Source of the DNA: Verrucomicrobiales bacterium
GTDB lineage: Bacteria > Verrucomicrobiota > Verrucomicrobiia > Verrucomicrobiales > DEV007
DNA length: 34,308 bases
NCBI GenBank assembly: GCA_029213265.1
Contig: JARGNG010000046.1
Location: 1 to 34,308, forward strand
Direction: 5' to 3'
The notes below the pieces were generated by a model. That model was not told the origin of the DNA, searched no databases, and saw only the letters and a list, made by a program, of their open reading frames with translations. Below are positions 8,107 to 15,163 of the stretch, in pieces (the stretch's first letter is position 1; each line of letters opens with the position of its first letter). Both the position numbers and the translations under genes were made by a program.

Positions 8107-8132
8107 CCCCCCTTCAGCCCACTGAGGAATCG

Positions 8133-8156
8133 CCCGTTTTCCTGATCGGAAGCGGG
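8133..8156 (+). terminator. Possible hairpin terminator between convergent genes
   Basis: CCCG-T-TTCC pairs with GGAA-G-CGGG around a TGATC loop, with one bulged T, 27 nt after the trypsin stop codon. It lacks a strong T-run afterwards. It sits in the 100-bp convergent gap and could act on either strand. Confidence 0.3.
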
Positions 8157-8206
8157 TTCCCCCTGTTCTTCCACATTGTGCCTTCACGGGCAACCTGTTG
8201 GTGAGA

Positions 8207-9742
8207 TCAGGACGATCTTTGCTCCTGCGAAGGGAGCGGGGATCTCTTCGTGGAGCTTCGAACTCTGCTTTTGCGGCCCCAGCGCCTGTTCAGTCTCCGA
8301 AACTGCTGAAGGCTTTTATCATCGCTAAGCCACTCATCGTGCAAATGATGCAAAGCCGCGGCAGCCGCCTCGTGCTCGGTATTTCGTTCCGAATGAGTGA
8401 GTCTCGGGTGAAGCCCCGTTGCTCCGCAGAAAATCTCCAGCGACTGAAAATAGGTTTTGTGGAGAATCGTAGCGTGCTGTTGAAGGAGTGAGAGATCAAC
8501 GGAAAGAGCTTCTTTCAAACCTACGCTCCACGGCTCCTCCAAAGAGAATTCGATCGGAACCGAATCGTGTTCCCAAAGTTCGCAGTAGCTTCGGGCAGCA
8601 GAATCACCGGTCGGAATATTGACTCGGGCCACTCCCGCGGCCATGCAGATAATCCGGCAATCCAGTGAGGTTCCGCAATAAAGGCGGGAATGCAGCAGCA
8701 TAGAGGCCACTTCCCAAATCCCGGAGGAAGGAAACTCTGCCGCATTCCATTCAGGAATGGAATCAACCCAGCAACGGACCCGGGATTTCGATCCAGAGCC
8801 AGCACGGCGGGAAGCGTCAAAAAATACAATCCCGAGGTCTTCCTCTTCCGCGACCTGTCGAAGCGCAGTCGTTATTTCGTCAATCCGGCCCTCTTCGATT
8901 CCTCCCACCTCAACCGCGATCCATCCGTTTGGAAAGCGATGACGCATTTCCTCCATCGCGTCGCTGTCCCGGTTCTCGCGGAGTTGACGTGCGCAAACCT
9001 GGGGAAGCGCTGTCAACGGACACGGCATCCGATGAACATTCAGGCCCTCGCGCTCGAGAAATTCAGCCCCCACCTCATCCCGGATGCCGATAAATTGCGC
9101 CTTCTTCAAAATCTCAAAAAGCCGCTCCTGATGCTCCGGGGAAAGCTCGCCCGGATTCGAAAGCCCAACGCCATGAAAGCTGGCGGGAGCATCAAAGTAT
9201 TCCCCTTCCGGCGCGAGCACATAACCAAAATCATCCAGCTGGCCCGTCTTGCGCTTCACATACTCAGAAAGCTGCGCCTCGTCACTGATCACTGAAAGGC
9301 TCTCAAAGCGCTCTTCTTCCTGATCGGAAACCGCTTCCCGGTAGCTGTCCACAATCGGACGGGAAAGAGTATCGCCCCCAAAATGGACCATCTGGAGTTT
9401 TGCGCCCGTCATTTCCAAAGCGCTTTCTCCGTAGTTGCGAACCGAATGGCCACCGAAGCTCGTCAGATCCGCACTCACAAGACCGGCACAACGGAAGCGG
9501 GAAAAATTGAGAACCCGTGTCAGCACGTGGGGGCGAAGCATCTCCCCTACATCGTATCGATCCGCCGGCCCGACCAACAAGGCATCGTGGGACGGGCTGG
9601 TAACCTGATTGCTCTCCGTCACCGGTGCCAGCCATTCCAATCCCGGACGATGGTGCCCCCTGCGAGCCCCCTGCGTGGAGAATCCCATTTCGTTTCCTAC
9701 CACAGTTTTTTCAAACTCTCCGCCAACTGGACCTGAATTCAT
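8207..9742 (-). CDS. Polysaccharide pyruvyl transferase family protein
   Basis: 511 residues, no signal peptide. The N-terminal part has 'ALLVGPADRYDVGEMLRPHVLTRVL' and 'LQMVHFGGDTLSRP', matching the GT-B-like N-domain of the polysaccharide pyruvyl transferase family (CsaB/WcaK type), where a 'G-D-x-G-D' style loop is followed by a central 'GGD' strand. Later 'AQFIGIRDEVGAEFLEREG' matches the family's 'V-S-V-R-D-x-x-S' segment, and 'ASMLLHSRLYCGTSLDCRIICMA' the His-containing C-domain motif. Enzymes of this family add pyruvate ketals to sugars. The C-terminal ~60 residues are charged with no recognised domain. The first 18 residues may be untranslated if Met19 is used. Confidence 0.75.
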   Translation of the reverse strand: MNSGPVGGEFEKTVVGNEMGFSTQGARRGHHRPGLEWLAPVTESNQVTSPSHDALLVGPADRYDVGEMLRPHVLTRVLNFSRFRCAGLVSADLTSFGGHSVRNYGESALEMTGAKLQMVHFGGDTLSRPIVDSYREAVSDQEEERFESLSVISDEAQLSEYVKRKTGQLDDFGYVLAPEGEYFDAPASFHGVGLSNPGELSPEHQERLFEILKKAQFIGIRDEVGAEFLEREGLNVHRMPCPLTALPQVCARQLRENRDSDAMEEMRHRFPNGWIAVEVGGIEEGRIDEITTALRQVAEEEDLGIVFFDASRRAGSGSKSRVRCWVDSIPEWNAAEFPSSGIWEVASMLLHSRLYCGTSLDCRIICMAAGVARVNIPTGDSAARSYCELWEHDSVPIEFSLEEPWSVGLKEALSVDLSLLQQHATILHKTYFQSLEIFCGATGLHPRLTHSERNTEHEAAAAALHHLHDEWLSDDKSLQQFRRLNRRWGRKSRVRSSTKRSPLPSQEQRSS

Positions 9743-9799
9743 GCGTAAATATTACGCAAATCCTAAATATTTACAATAATTAATGAATAATATGTAAAT
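9743..9799. promoter_or_regulatory. AT-rich cluster of three inverted repeats upstream of the pyruvyl transferase gene
   Basis: GCGTAA-ATA-TTACGC (9743-9757) directly abuts the minus-strand start codon. TAAATATTTA (9764-9773) is a perfect palindrome. ATTTACA (9769-9775) pairs with TGTAAAT (9793-9799). The stretch is far richer in A+T than its surroundings. It probably holds the minus-strand promoter and operator-like sites; no known regulator motif is recognised. Confidence 0.4.
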
Positions 9800-9829
9800 T
9801 TTTTTCTAACCGTTGAAAATCTTGCCAGT

Positions 9830-9852
9830 CATCCCCAAGCCATCCGGGGATG
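9830..9852 (-). terminator. Hairpin downstream of the secreted Cys-His protein gene
   Basis: CATCCCC (9830-9836) pairs perfectly with GGGGATG (9846-9852) around a 9-nt loop, just past the stop codon of the minus-strand gene ending at 9861. On that strand a short T-rich stretch (GATTTTC) follows only about 8 nt later, so termination efficiency is uncertain. Confidence 0.35.
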
Positions 9853-9860
9853 AAAATCCA

Positions 9861-10706
9861 TTATTTCACCGATTTGGTTACAGCTAGCATCTCTTCACCA
9901 GTGGAGCCCGTTTGGCGAATGCGGACGAGATACTCACTCGTCTTCTCTTCCTCGCTAAAGGCCAACCAGCGACTCAGGTTCTGCGGTCGCTCCAAACGGG
10001 AAAGCACCGACCGCTTGATCCGCCCGGTCTTGATCCACATCGTGCCGTATCCGGCTGATCCATCCGCATTCTCCATATTACTGGACCAGACCTGGATCGC
10101 GTCACCCGATTCGTTTTTTCCCAGATAAACAACCAGATGCCCGCGCTCCCCCTTTCCGATCGAGTCATTCCAGAAAATCTTCAGGAAATCGCCGGGTTTC
10201 GCATGGGAAAGACCTGAATAATTGGTACCGAGATCCAACCGCTCAAACAGAACCGCAGTTCCGGGACCATCCGCGTTCCAGTGCCCGAAAATGCCGACAC
10301 CATCGAGTTTTCCGTGAATCACCTCCTCGCAAGCGCCCACGTCAGCCAGCTCCCGGCTCAACCCGCGGTCCGCCGCGACGACGCCCTCCTTTTGCAGATC
10401 GGAAATGACGTCACAAAACAGCAGGTAGGTGGCGCTGGAACAGAAACTGTAGGTCGCGGCTGCTTCCGGGGAAACTTTCAACGCACCGCCCAACCCGACC
10501 TTGATCGAACTATCCAGGCTTGTCACCGTCGAGTACAGATCCCCGAAGCGGTCTTTTTCCGGAAGATCCTTCCGGTATTTGGCATAGGTCCCCGCCCGTG
10601 GCATCGAGGCAATTTTTTCCAATACAAGATGGTTGTAGTCGCCGGCAACCAGGTGAGAGGAACAGGCAAAAAGGCCGAAAAGAGTGAGAGATACCCGTAG
10701 CTTCAT
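9861..10706 (-). CDS. Secreted protein with a papain/NlpC-like Cys-His arrangement
   Basis: 281 residues with a signal peptide (1-21, ending 'LVAGD'). The central part looks like a papain-fold or NlpC/P60/CHAP-type hydrolase: 'TYSFCSSATYLLFCDVI' offers a nucleophile Cys at the start of a helix, 'SHAKPGDFLKIFW' is the 'A-x-x-G-D-x-x' strand common to these amidases, and 'ERGHLVVYLGK' offers the catalytic His with 'IQVWSSN' after it. That order (Cys, G-D strand, G-H-x-V-x-Y/F) is family-typical. A periplasmic or secreted amidase or peptidase is a reasonable guess; I cannot assign a named family. It lies 35 bp downstream of the small secreted protein on the same strand. Confidence 0.7.
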   Translation of the reverse strand: MKLRVSLTLFGLFACSSHLVAGDYNHLVLEKIASMPRAGTYAKYRKDLPEKDRFGDLYSTVTSLDSSIKVGLGGALKVSPEAAATYSFCSSATYLLFCDVISDLQKEGVVAADRGLSRELADVGACEEVIHGKLDGVGIFGHWNADGPGTAVLFERLDLGTNYSGLSHAKPGDFLKIFWNDSIGKGERGHLVVYLGKNESGDAIQVWSSNMENADGSAGYGTMWIKTGRIKRSVLSRLERPQNLSRWLAFSEEEKTSEYLVRIRQTGSTGEEMLAVTKSVK

Positions 10707-10741
10707 CTGGAAGATGATATTCCAGAAAATCGCTCCTGCAA

Positions 10742-11050
10742 TCAGGTCGTTCTCCAGGCACTCTGCTGAGCAAGGACCTGCTTCAGCGCGGTTCGCTCGT
10801 CCTCCGGCGTTTCGGGATCCGCAATCAAATCACGAAGATTCTCCTGCTCCAGCCACAAGATTACTTCATTCGGCCAGATTCGCACATCGAAGCACTCATG
10901 AAACTCACCCTCGGTCCAGACGGGAAGTTGGATCTTCCCACCGGGGGACTGGGATGATTTTTCCCCGGAGGGTGAGGAGGCATGCGCTGAGGAGAGGCTG
11001 ATCAGAATCAGTCCCAGCGCAACCGTGATAGGCAGGTAGTTGCGATGCAT
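10742..11050 (-). CDS. Small secreted hypothetical protein
   Basis: 102 residues from ATG 11050. A signal peptide (1-24, 'ITVALGLILISLSSAHAS') is followed by a low-complexity Ser/Gly stretch and a short domain with 'EGEFHECFDVRIWPNEVILWLEQENLRDLIAD'. The open frame runs back to 11314, across the divergent rplM start and its promoter, so that extension is rejected. It is probably co-transcribed with the downstream secreted Cys-His protein (gap 35 bp). I do not recognise a family. Confidence 0.6.
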   Translation of the reverse strand: MHRNYLPITVALGLILISLSSAHASSPSGEKSSQSPGGKIQLPVWTEGEFHECFDVRIWPNEVILWLEQENLRDLIADPETPEDERTALKQVLAQQSAWRTT

Positions 11051-11165
11051 AAGAAGAGGAGGTTTACCCCCTTGAAACGTGCCAAAAGCGATGATTCTTA
11101 GGTCCCGCCAAAACAGCGCGGATTCGCTTCGCGAAAAAGGAACGATTTTTCCCGCTCCCCAGAGC

Positions 11166-11193
11166 TTGACATAGCGTTGATACCATCTAGATT
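11166..11193 (+). promoter_or_regulatory. Sigma-70 promoter of the rplM-rpsI operon
   Basis: A perfect TTGACA -35 (11166-11171), a 16-nt spacer and TAGATT -10 (11188-11193, 4 of 6 matches). It would give a leader of about 105 nt before the rplM ATG at 11305. Confidence 0.55.
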
Positions 11194-11210
11194 CCCGCTC
11201 CCTACCGGCC

Positions 11211-11264
11211 CTGGAAGCCCTTGTAACGTGCCTGCGACTGTTTGCTCTTGTTACCTGCTTCCGG
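11211..11264 (+). promoter_or_regulatory. Structured 5' leader hairpin upstream of rplM
   Basis: CTGGAAGC (11211-11218) pairs with GCTTCCGG (11257-11264), 8 bp including one G-U pair. Inside it, GTAAC (11223-11227) pairs with GTTAC (11250-11254). The two stems are separated by a small asymmetric internal loop (CCTT against CT), and the apical loop is 22 nt. It lies wholly within the predicted leader, 41 nt before the start codon. Ribosomal protein operons are often autoregulated through such leaders; L13 leaders are known in Firmicutes, but I cannot match this to a described family. Confidence 0.45.
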
Positions 11265-11304
11265 ATCAATTGGCTCAAATTAAGGGGACTACCTATCCAG
11301 TAGA

Positions 11305-11733
11305 ATGAAAACATTTTCTGCTAAAGCTGAAGAAATCGACCGTAAATGGTATGTAATCGACGCCGAGAACAAGGTTCTCGGAGATGTTGCGGTTGCTGCT
11401 GCCAATCTGCTTCGCGGAAAGAATAAGCCTCTTTTCACGTCCCATGTGGATTGCGGAGACTTTGTGATCATCGTGAACGTGGACAAAGTTCGCCTCACCG
11501 GTAACAAAGAGGACCAGAAAATTTACACATCCTACTCCGGCTATGTCGGTGGTCAAAAGCGGGAAACCGTTTCCAAACTCCGTGAGCGTCGTCCTGAACT
11601 GATTGTCGAGCGAGCTGTTCGTGGAATGATTCCCCACAATCGTCTGGGACGTCAGATTTTCAAAAAGGTGAAGATCTATTCCGGTGCCGAGCACCCGCAT
11701 GACGCGCAGCAAGTCGAAGCCTTCGAAATTTAA
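11305..11733 (+). CDS. rplM: 50S ribosomal protein L13
   Basis: 142 residues, the normal length. 'RKWYVIDAENKVLGDVAVAAA' is the typical L13 N-terminus, with 'GDFVIIVNVDKVRLTGNK' and 'AVRGMIPHNRLGRQIFKKVKIY' as the family signature and 'GAEHPHDAQQ' at the end. L13 binds 23S rRNA early in assembly of the large subunit. It is followed 18 bp later by rpsI, the conserved L13-S9 operon. No clear Shine-Dalgarno sequence precedes the ATG; GGGG at 11283-11286 is too far upstream. Confidence 0.98.
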   Translation: MKTFSAKAEEIDRKWYVIDAENKVLGDVAVAAANLLRGKNKPLFTSHVDCGDFVIIVNVDKVRLTGNKEDQKIYTSYSGYVGGQKRETVSKLRERRPELIVERAVRGMIPHNRLGRQIFKKVKIYSGAEHPHDAQQVEAFEI

Positions 11734-11751
11734 TCCGATCCCATCAGCGCA

Positions 11752-12141
11752 ATGAGCGATACTTTTTCAGCAACCGGTCGACGCAAGACCTCTACCGCCC
11801 GTGTTACGATTGTTCCCGGAAGCGGAAACATCACGATCAACAAGCGTCCCTTCGAGGATTACTTCGGAACGCTGTCTCTTCAGAATCAGGTGCTTCTTCC
11901 TTTCCAGGTCGCAAACGCAGTGAATCAGTACGATGTGTCCATTAATACCCGCGGTGGCGGCGTGACGGGTCAAATCGGAGCAATTCAACTCGGTATCGCC
12001 CGCGCTCTTCTCAAGACCAACGACGAACTCCGCGACACCCTTCGTGAGGAAGACCTCCTTACCCGTGATGCCCGCAAAAAGGAGCGTAAAAAGGCCGGAC
12101 AGCCGAAAGCGCGGAAGCGTTTCCAGTTCTCCAAGCGTTAA
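11752..12141 (+). CDS. rpsI: 30S ribosomal protein S9
   Basis: 129 residues. The S9 pattern is intact: 'ATGRRKTSTARVTIVPGSG' at the N-terminus, 'GGGVTGQIGAIQLGIARALL' as the family signature and the basic C-terminus 'KARKRFQFSKR' ending in S-K-R, the tail that reaches the P-site tRNA anticodon loop. It is the second gene of the rplM-rpsI operon and is followed by a strong terminator. Confidence 0.98.
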   Translation: MSDTFSATGRRKTSTARVTIVPGSGNITINKRPFEDYFGTLSLQNQVLLPFQVANAVNQYDVSINTRGGGVTGQIGAIQLGIARALLKTNDELRDTLREEDLLTRDARKKERKKAGQPKARKRFQFSKR

Positions 12142-12180
12142 ACTCGCTTTCTACCAATTTTCCCCTTCATGGGGTAACTC

Positions 12181-12211
12181 AACAGGGTTAGGTTTTCCAC
12201 CTAACCCTGTT
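12181..12211 (+). terminator. Intrinsic terminator of the rplM-rpsI operon
   Basis: A perfect 13-bp stem (12181-12193 with 12199-12211, AACAGGGTTAGGT and its complement) closes a 5-nt TTTCC loop, 39 nt after the rpsI stop codon. The stem ends in TT and is followed by TGCTTT, a modest U-tract. Confidence 0.8.
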
Positions 12212-12366
12212 TGCTTTCCCGGTTTCCCCCTTTTGGAGAATCGTCTTTATCGAGGAGGGATTCAATCTTCCCCCGTACGACGCGAAGTTCTCAATCGCGG
12301 CTCCCCGGATAGCATTCCCGTAGAATGGGGGCCAGGGCTGAAAGACCTCTGCAAAAACGAAGCAAG

Positions 12367-12384
12367 GTTCCCGCAACGGGGAAG
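12367..12384 (-). terminator. Possible terminator downstream of phoU
   Basis: On the minus strand, directly after the phoU stop codon, CTTCCCCG and CGGGAA(C) pair around a TTG loop with one bulge, followed about 10 nt later by GTTTTTG. The stem is short. Confidence 0.3.
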
Positions 12385-12388
12385 AAGC

Positions 12389-13093
12389 CTAGCTCGCTTC
12401 GATTTCCTCAGCCGCTTTTTCAGGGCCAAGGTGGCGAACATTCGTCGCGCTCTCAAGAAAGATTCCGTCTTCCGCAATATTGACTGCGTGGTCCCCAACC
12501 CGCTCCAGACTTCGCACGATGAAGATCAGGTGGAGAAATGATTTCACCCGCACTTCCTCGTTGTCGATGGACCGGGTAAGATCCCGAATTACTTTCTTGT
12601 GAGCCGCATCCAATTCACGGTCCCGATCATAGAGGGAAAGCGCGAGGTCATTGTCGCCCTCAGCATAAGCCTTCATCGAATCACGTAACAGACTCAGCGC
12701 CTGCTCGTAGAGAGGCTCAATCAATGCCACCTCGGAAATCTCGGGGTGCTTGAGGATCTTCTTCGCACGCCGCCCGATGTTCTGCGCCTCGTCCGAAATT
12801 CGCTCCAGATTATTGGCCACCTTCATCCCGGCAATCACTTCCCGAAGGTCACTGGCGACCGGATTGTAGCGCATCAAAATTTCGAACGAATCAGCGTCGA
12901 TCTTTCGCTCCAGATTGTTGACCTCGTCGTCTTCAACAATCGCTTCGTTACACAATTCAGAATTCCTCGTCAGCAAGCCACGAACGGCGCACTCCAGATT
13001 CTGTTCGGCAATACTCGCCATACGGAGAACACTTTCCCGCGCCTCTTTGAGAGCATTTTCAAAGTTCGCCAGCATGTGGGGTATTTCGCTCAT
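12389..13093 (-). CDS. phoU: PhoU-type phosphate transport/signalling regulator
   Basis: 234 residues, the usual length. It shows the two PhoU three-helix-bundle repeats with their metal-binding E/D-x-x-x-D motifs: 'DDEVNNLERKIDADSFEILMRY' and 'NLERISDEAQNIGRRA' in the first half, 'YDRDRELDAAHKKVIRDL' and 'SLERVGDHAVNIAEDGIFL' in the second. PhoU links the Pst phosphate transporter to the PhoR-PhoB two-component system and limits phosphate uptake. No pst or phoBR genes are in the window, so it is either detached from the usual operon or controls a different transporter. It lies 67 bp downstream of the LpxH-like gene on the same strand. Confidence 0.95.
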   Translation of the reverse strand: MSEIPHMLANFENALKEARESVLRMASIAEQNLECAVRGLLTRNSELCNEAIVEDDEVNNLERKIDADSFEILMRYNPVASDLREVIAGMKVANNLERISDEAQNIGRRAKKILKHPEISEVALIEPLYEQALSLLRDSMKAYAEGDNDLALSLYDRDRELDAAHKKVIRDLTRSIDNEEVRVKSFLHLIFIVRSLERVGDHAVNIAEDGIFLESATNVRHLGPEKAAEEIEAS

Positions 13094-13160
13094 TGATTCT
13101 GTTACTTACCATAGGTGCCAAACCGGACAAGTGCCAAAACTTTCACATTTGTCGATATTT

Positions 13161-14000
13161 TCACGCTGCGAAGACAGTGTTCGACTGTGTTCCCTCCATT
13201 CCTTCAATAAAATCACCACGATATGCTTCGAGCGATTGCTCTGATTCGCTGCGCGCCATGAATTCCCGGTAATGAATCAATTCAAACTCGCCAGGTTCCT
13301 TTTCGACAATTGCCGTCAGCGACTCCACCCAGTCCCCGGAATTCAGATAGTGAATCCCGCCCTCCAGCATCTTGTCGGCCGGGGTAGGAATGTGTCCGCA
13401 GACAATCCCTTTGCAGTTCTTTACCGACGCAAGTTCCTTCAGCTGATCTTCGTATCGATCGACAAAACTCACCGCTGATTTTACTTTCGCTTTGATTTTC
13501 CTGCTCAGGGAAAAATACTCTTTTCCCCGCAGGGCACTCCACCGGTTGTAGAGCCGGTTCACACCAAGGAGAAGCTCATACGCCCTGGCCCCGGCCACAG
13601 CGACCCACTTGTGACTGGTCGTGACAGAATCGAAGCCATCTCCGTGAACAACAAGATAGTCCCCCTGAGGAGTGGCGTGGATGTATTCTTCGACGATTCG
13701 AAGATTGCCGAAGTTGATCGGCAAAAAGCGCTCAAGAATGTCATCATGGTTGCCACGCAGGCAAATGACTTCCGTCCCCTGTTTCTCCATCTTTTTCAGT
13801 ACGGTACGGACGAATTTCGTGTGGTTGGGTAGCCACTTACCGCCTCCCCGCAGCGCCCACCCGTCGACGATATCACCATTCAGAACTAGTTTCCTGCAAC
13901 GGGTTGCCTTGAGGAAATCGATCACCTCGACCGCCTTGCAATCGCGGGTTCCGAGGTGAATATCAGAAAGGAAAATCGACTCGTATTCGTTCTTTTTCAT
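13161..14000 (-). CDS. LpxH-like calcineurin-type metallophosphoesterase (UDP-2,3-diacylglucosamine diphosphatase family)
   Basis: 279 residues. The metallophosphoesterase motifs appear in order: 'FLSDIHLG' (D-x-H), 'LVLNGDIVDGW' (G-D-x-x-D), 'CLRGNHDD' (G-N-H-D), 'YLVVHGDGFD' (H-G-D) and 'GIVCGHIPTP' (G-H-x-P). This is the LpxH/LpxI-equivalent family that cleaves UDP-2,3-diacylglucosamine to lipid X in lipid A synthesis at the inner membrane. Members of this somewhat longer branch, often paired with a GT4 glycosyltransferase as here, may act on other lipid-linked substrates, so the name lpxH is not assigned. Its ATG overlaps the stop codon of the upstream glycosyltransferase by 4 nt (ATGA), which implies translational coupling. 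Confidence 0.85.
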   Translation of the reverse strand: MKKNEYESIFLSDIHLGTRDCKAVEVIDFLKATRCRKLVLNGDIVDGWALRGGGKWLPNHTKFVRTVLKKMEKQGTEVICLRGNHDDILERFLPINFGNLRIVEEYIHATPQGDYLVVHGDGFDSVTTSHKWVAVAGARAYELLLGVNRLYNRWSALRGKEYFSLSRKIKAKVKSAVSFVDRYEDQLKELASVKNCKGIVCGHIPTPADKMLEGGIHYLNSGDWVESLTAIVEKEPGEFELIHYREFMARSESEQSLEAYRGDFIEGMEGTQSNTVFAA

Positions 14001-15163
14001 AGCGGGTTGGGAGAGAATTCTTCTGCCTCTCCGAACATCTCGTTTTCTAAAACCGGAGGCTGCCCATCAACCAGCAGGTCCAATTGACGCTCAAAACGTT
14101 TCACCACCTTCTTCCAGCGTACTTTGCGCGCCGACTGTCTCGCGTTCTCGCGAATCACGGAGAGGTCGCTTTTTGCCACGAGAATGGCGGTTTCCACGAA
14201 GGCTTCCTCGTCATCAAAAGGCACCGCAAACCCATTCTCTCCGCTTCGAATGTGCTGCCGGGCAGCCGCGTAGTCATAGGCAACCACAGCCAGGCCGCTC
14301 GCCATGCCTTCCAAGGTTACATTGCCGAAGGTTTCGGTGATGCTGGGAAACAGAAATAGATCCGCGGAAGCATAGTGCTCGGCGAGGTCATCCCCTCTCA
14401 AGACGCCCGGATAAATGAACTGCGGGTGCTCCTTTTTCAGTTCCTCCAGTTTCGGGCCGCTCCCCACGCATACCCCCTGAAAATCCGGAATCCGTTTCTG
14501 GATCTCTAGGAAGGTCCGCACCACCACGGGAAGATTTTTCTCGGCCGCCATTCTTCCGACATAGAGCCCGACAGGACTCCCCTCGCGAGCGCCCCATTTC
14601 CGGCGAAGAAGGTGGGATCGTTTCTTCGGAGAAAAGAGACGGGTATCCACTCCCTTCGGAAGAAGTTGAAGGTTTTCAAACCCGCGGGCATCGAGGTCGG
14701 CAATCACGTCGCGGGACGGAACAAAAGTGCAGGAGGAACGATTGTGCAAACGACGGAGATATTTCAAAGTCGCCTTCTCAAGAAGAGGCAGTTGATAGTG
14801 CGCCATGTACTGCTGAAAATTGGTATGGAATCCGGAAGCGGCAGGAACCCCAAGCGCCCGGGCCGCCGAAATCGCGGAAGCCCCCATCGGAGTCTCCGTC
14901 GCGACGTAGATCACATCGGGACGTTTTCGGTGCCAGCGGGATTGCAGAACCAATTTAATGGGAAATCCGAAGCGAACGTCCTGATAGCCGGGAAGACCGA
15001 CCGAGGGAACTCTCAGGCCCGCTTCGTCGCATGCGAGAATCGCCGGGCGAATTACGTCGACTTGATGATCGCGCTCGCGAAGACCGTTGACGAGGCGTTC
15101 CAGAGTCGTCGCGACGCCGTTCGCCTGGGGAATATAGGTGTCCGTTACAAAAGATATTTTCAT
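13997..15163 (-). CDS. GT4-family glycosyltransferase
   Basis: 388 residues from ATG 15163 ('MKISFVTDTYIPQANGVATTLERLV'); the frame extends upstream to 15316 but those 51 residues do not look like protein. GT-B fold: the N-domain 'TDTYIPQANGVATT' glycine loop, 'YVATETPMGASAI', 'SGFHTNFQQYM'; the C-domain 'VGLYVGRMAAEKNL', 'CVGSGPKLEELKK', 'YASADLFLFPSITETFGNVTLEGMASGLAVVAY', which contains the E-x7-E motif of GT4 enzymes. The pattern resembles the glycosyltransferases that add a sugar to diacylglycerol or phosphatidylinositol (MgtA/PimB-like). With the overlapping LpxH-like gene it suggests envelope lipid or polysaccharide synthesis. Confidence 0.9.
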   Translation of the reverse strand: MKISFVTDTYIPQANGVATTLERLVNGLRERDHQVDVIRPAILACDEAGLRVPSVGLPGYQDVRFGFPIKLVLQSRWHRKRPDVIYVATETPMGASAISAARALGVPAASGFHTNFQQYMAHYQLPLLEKATLKYLRRLHNRSSCTFVPSRDVIADLDARGFENLQLLPKGVDTRLFSPKKRSHLLRRKWGAREGSPVGLYVGRMAAEKNLPVVVRTFLEIQKRIPDFQGVCVGSGPKLEELKKEHPQFIYPGVLRGDDLAEHYASADLFLFPSITETFGNVTLEGMASGLAVVAYDYAAARQHIRSGENGFAVPFDDEEAFVETAILVAKSDLSVIRENARQSARKVRWKKVVKRFERQLDLLVDGQPPVLENEMFGEAEEFSPNPL

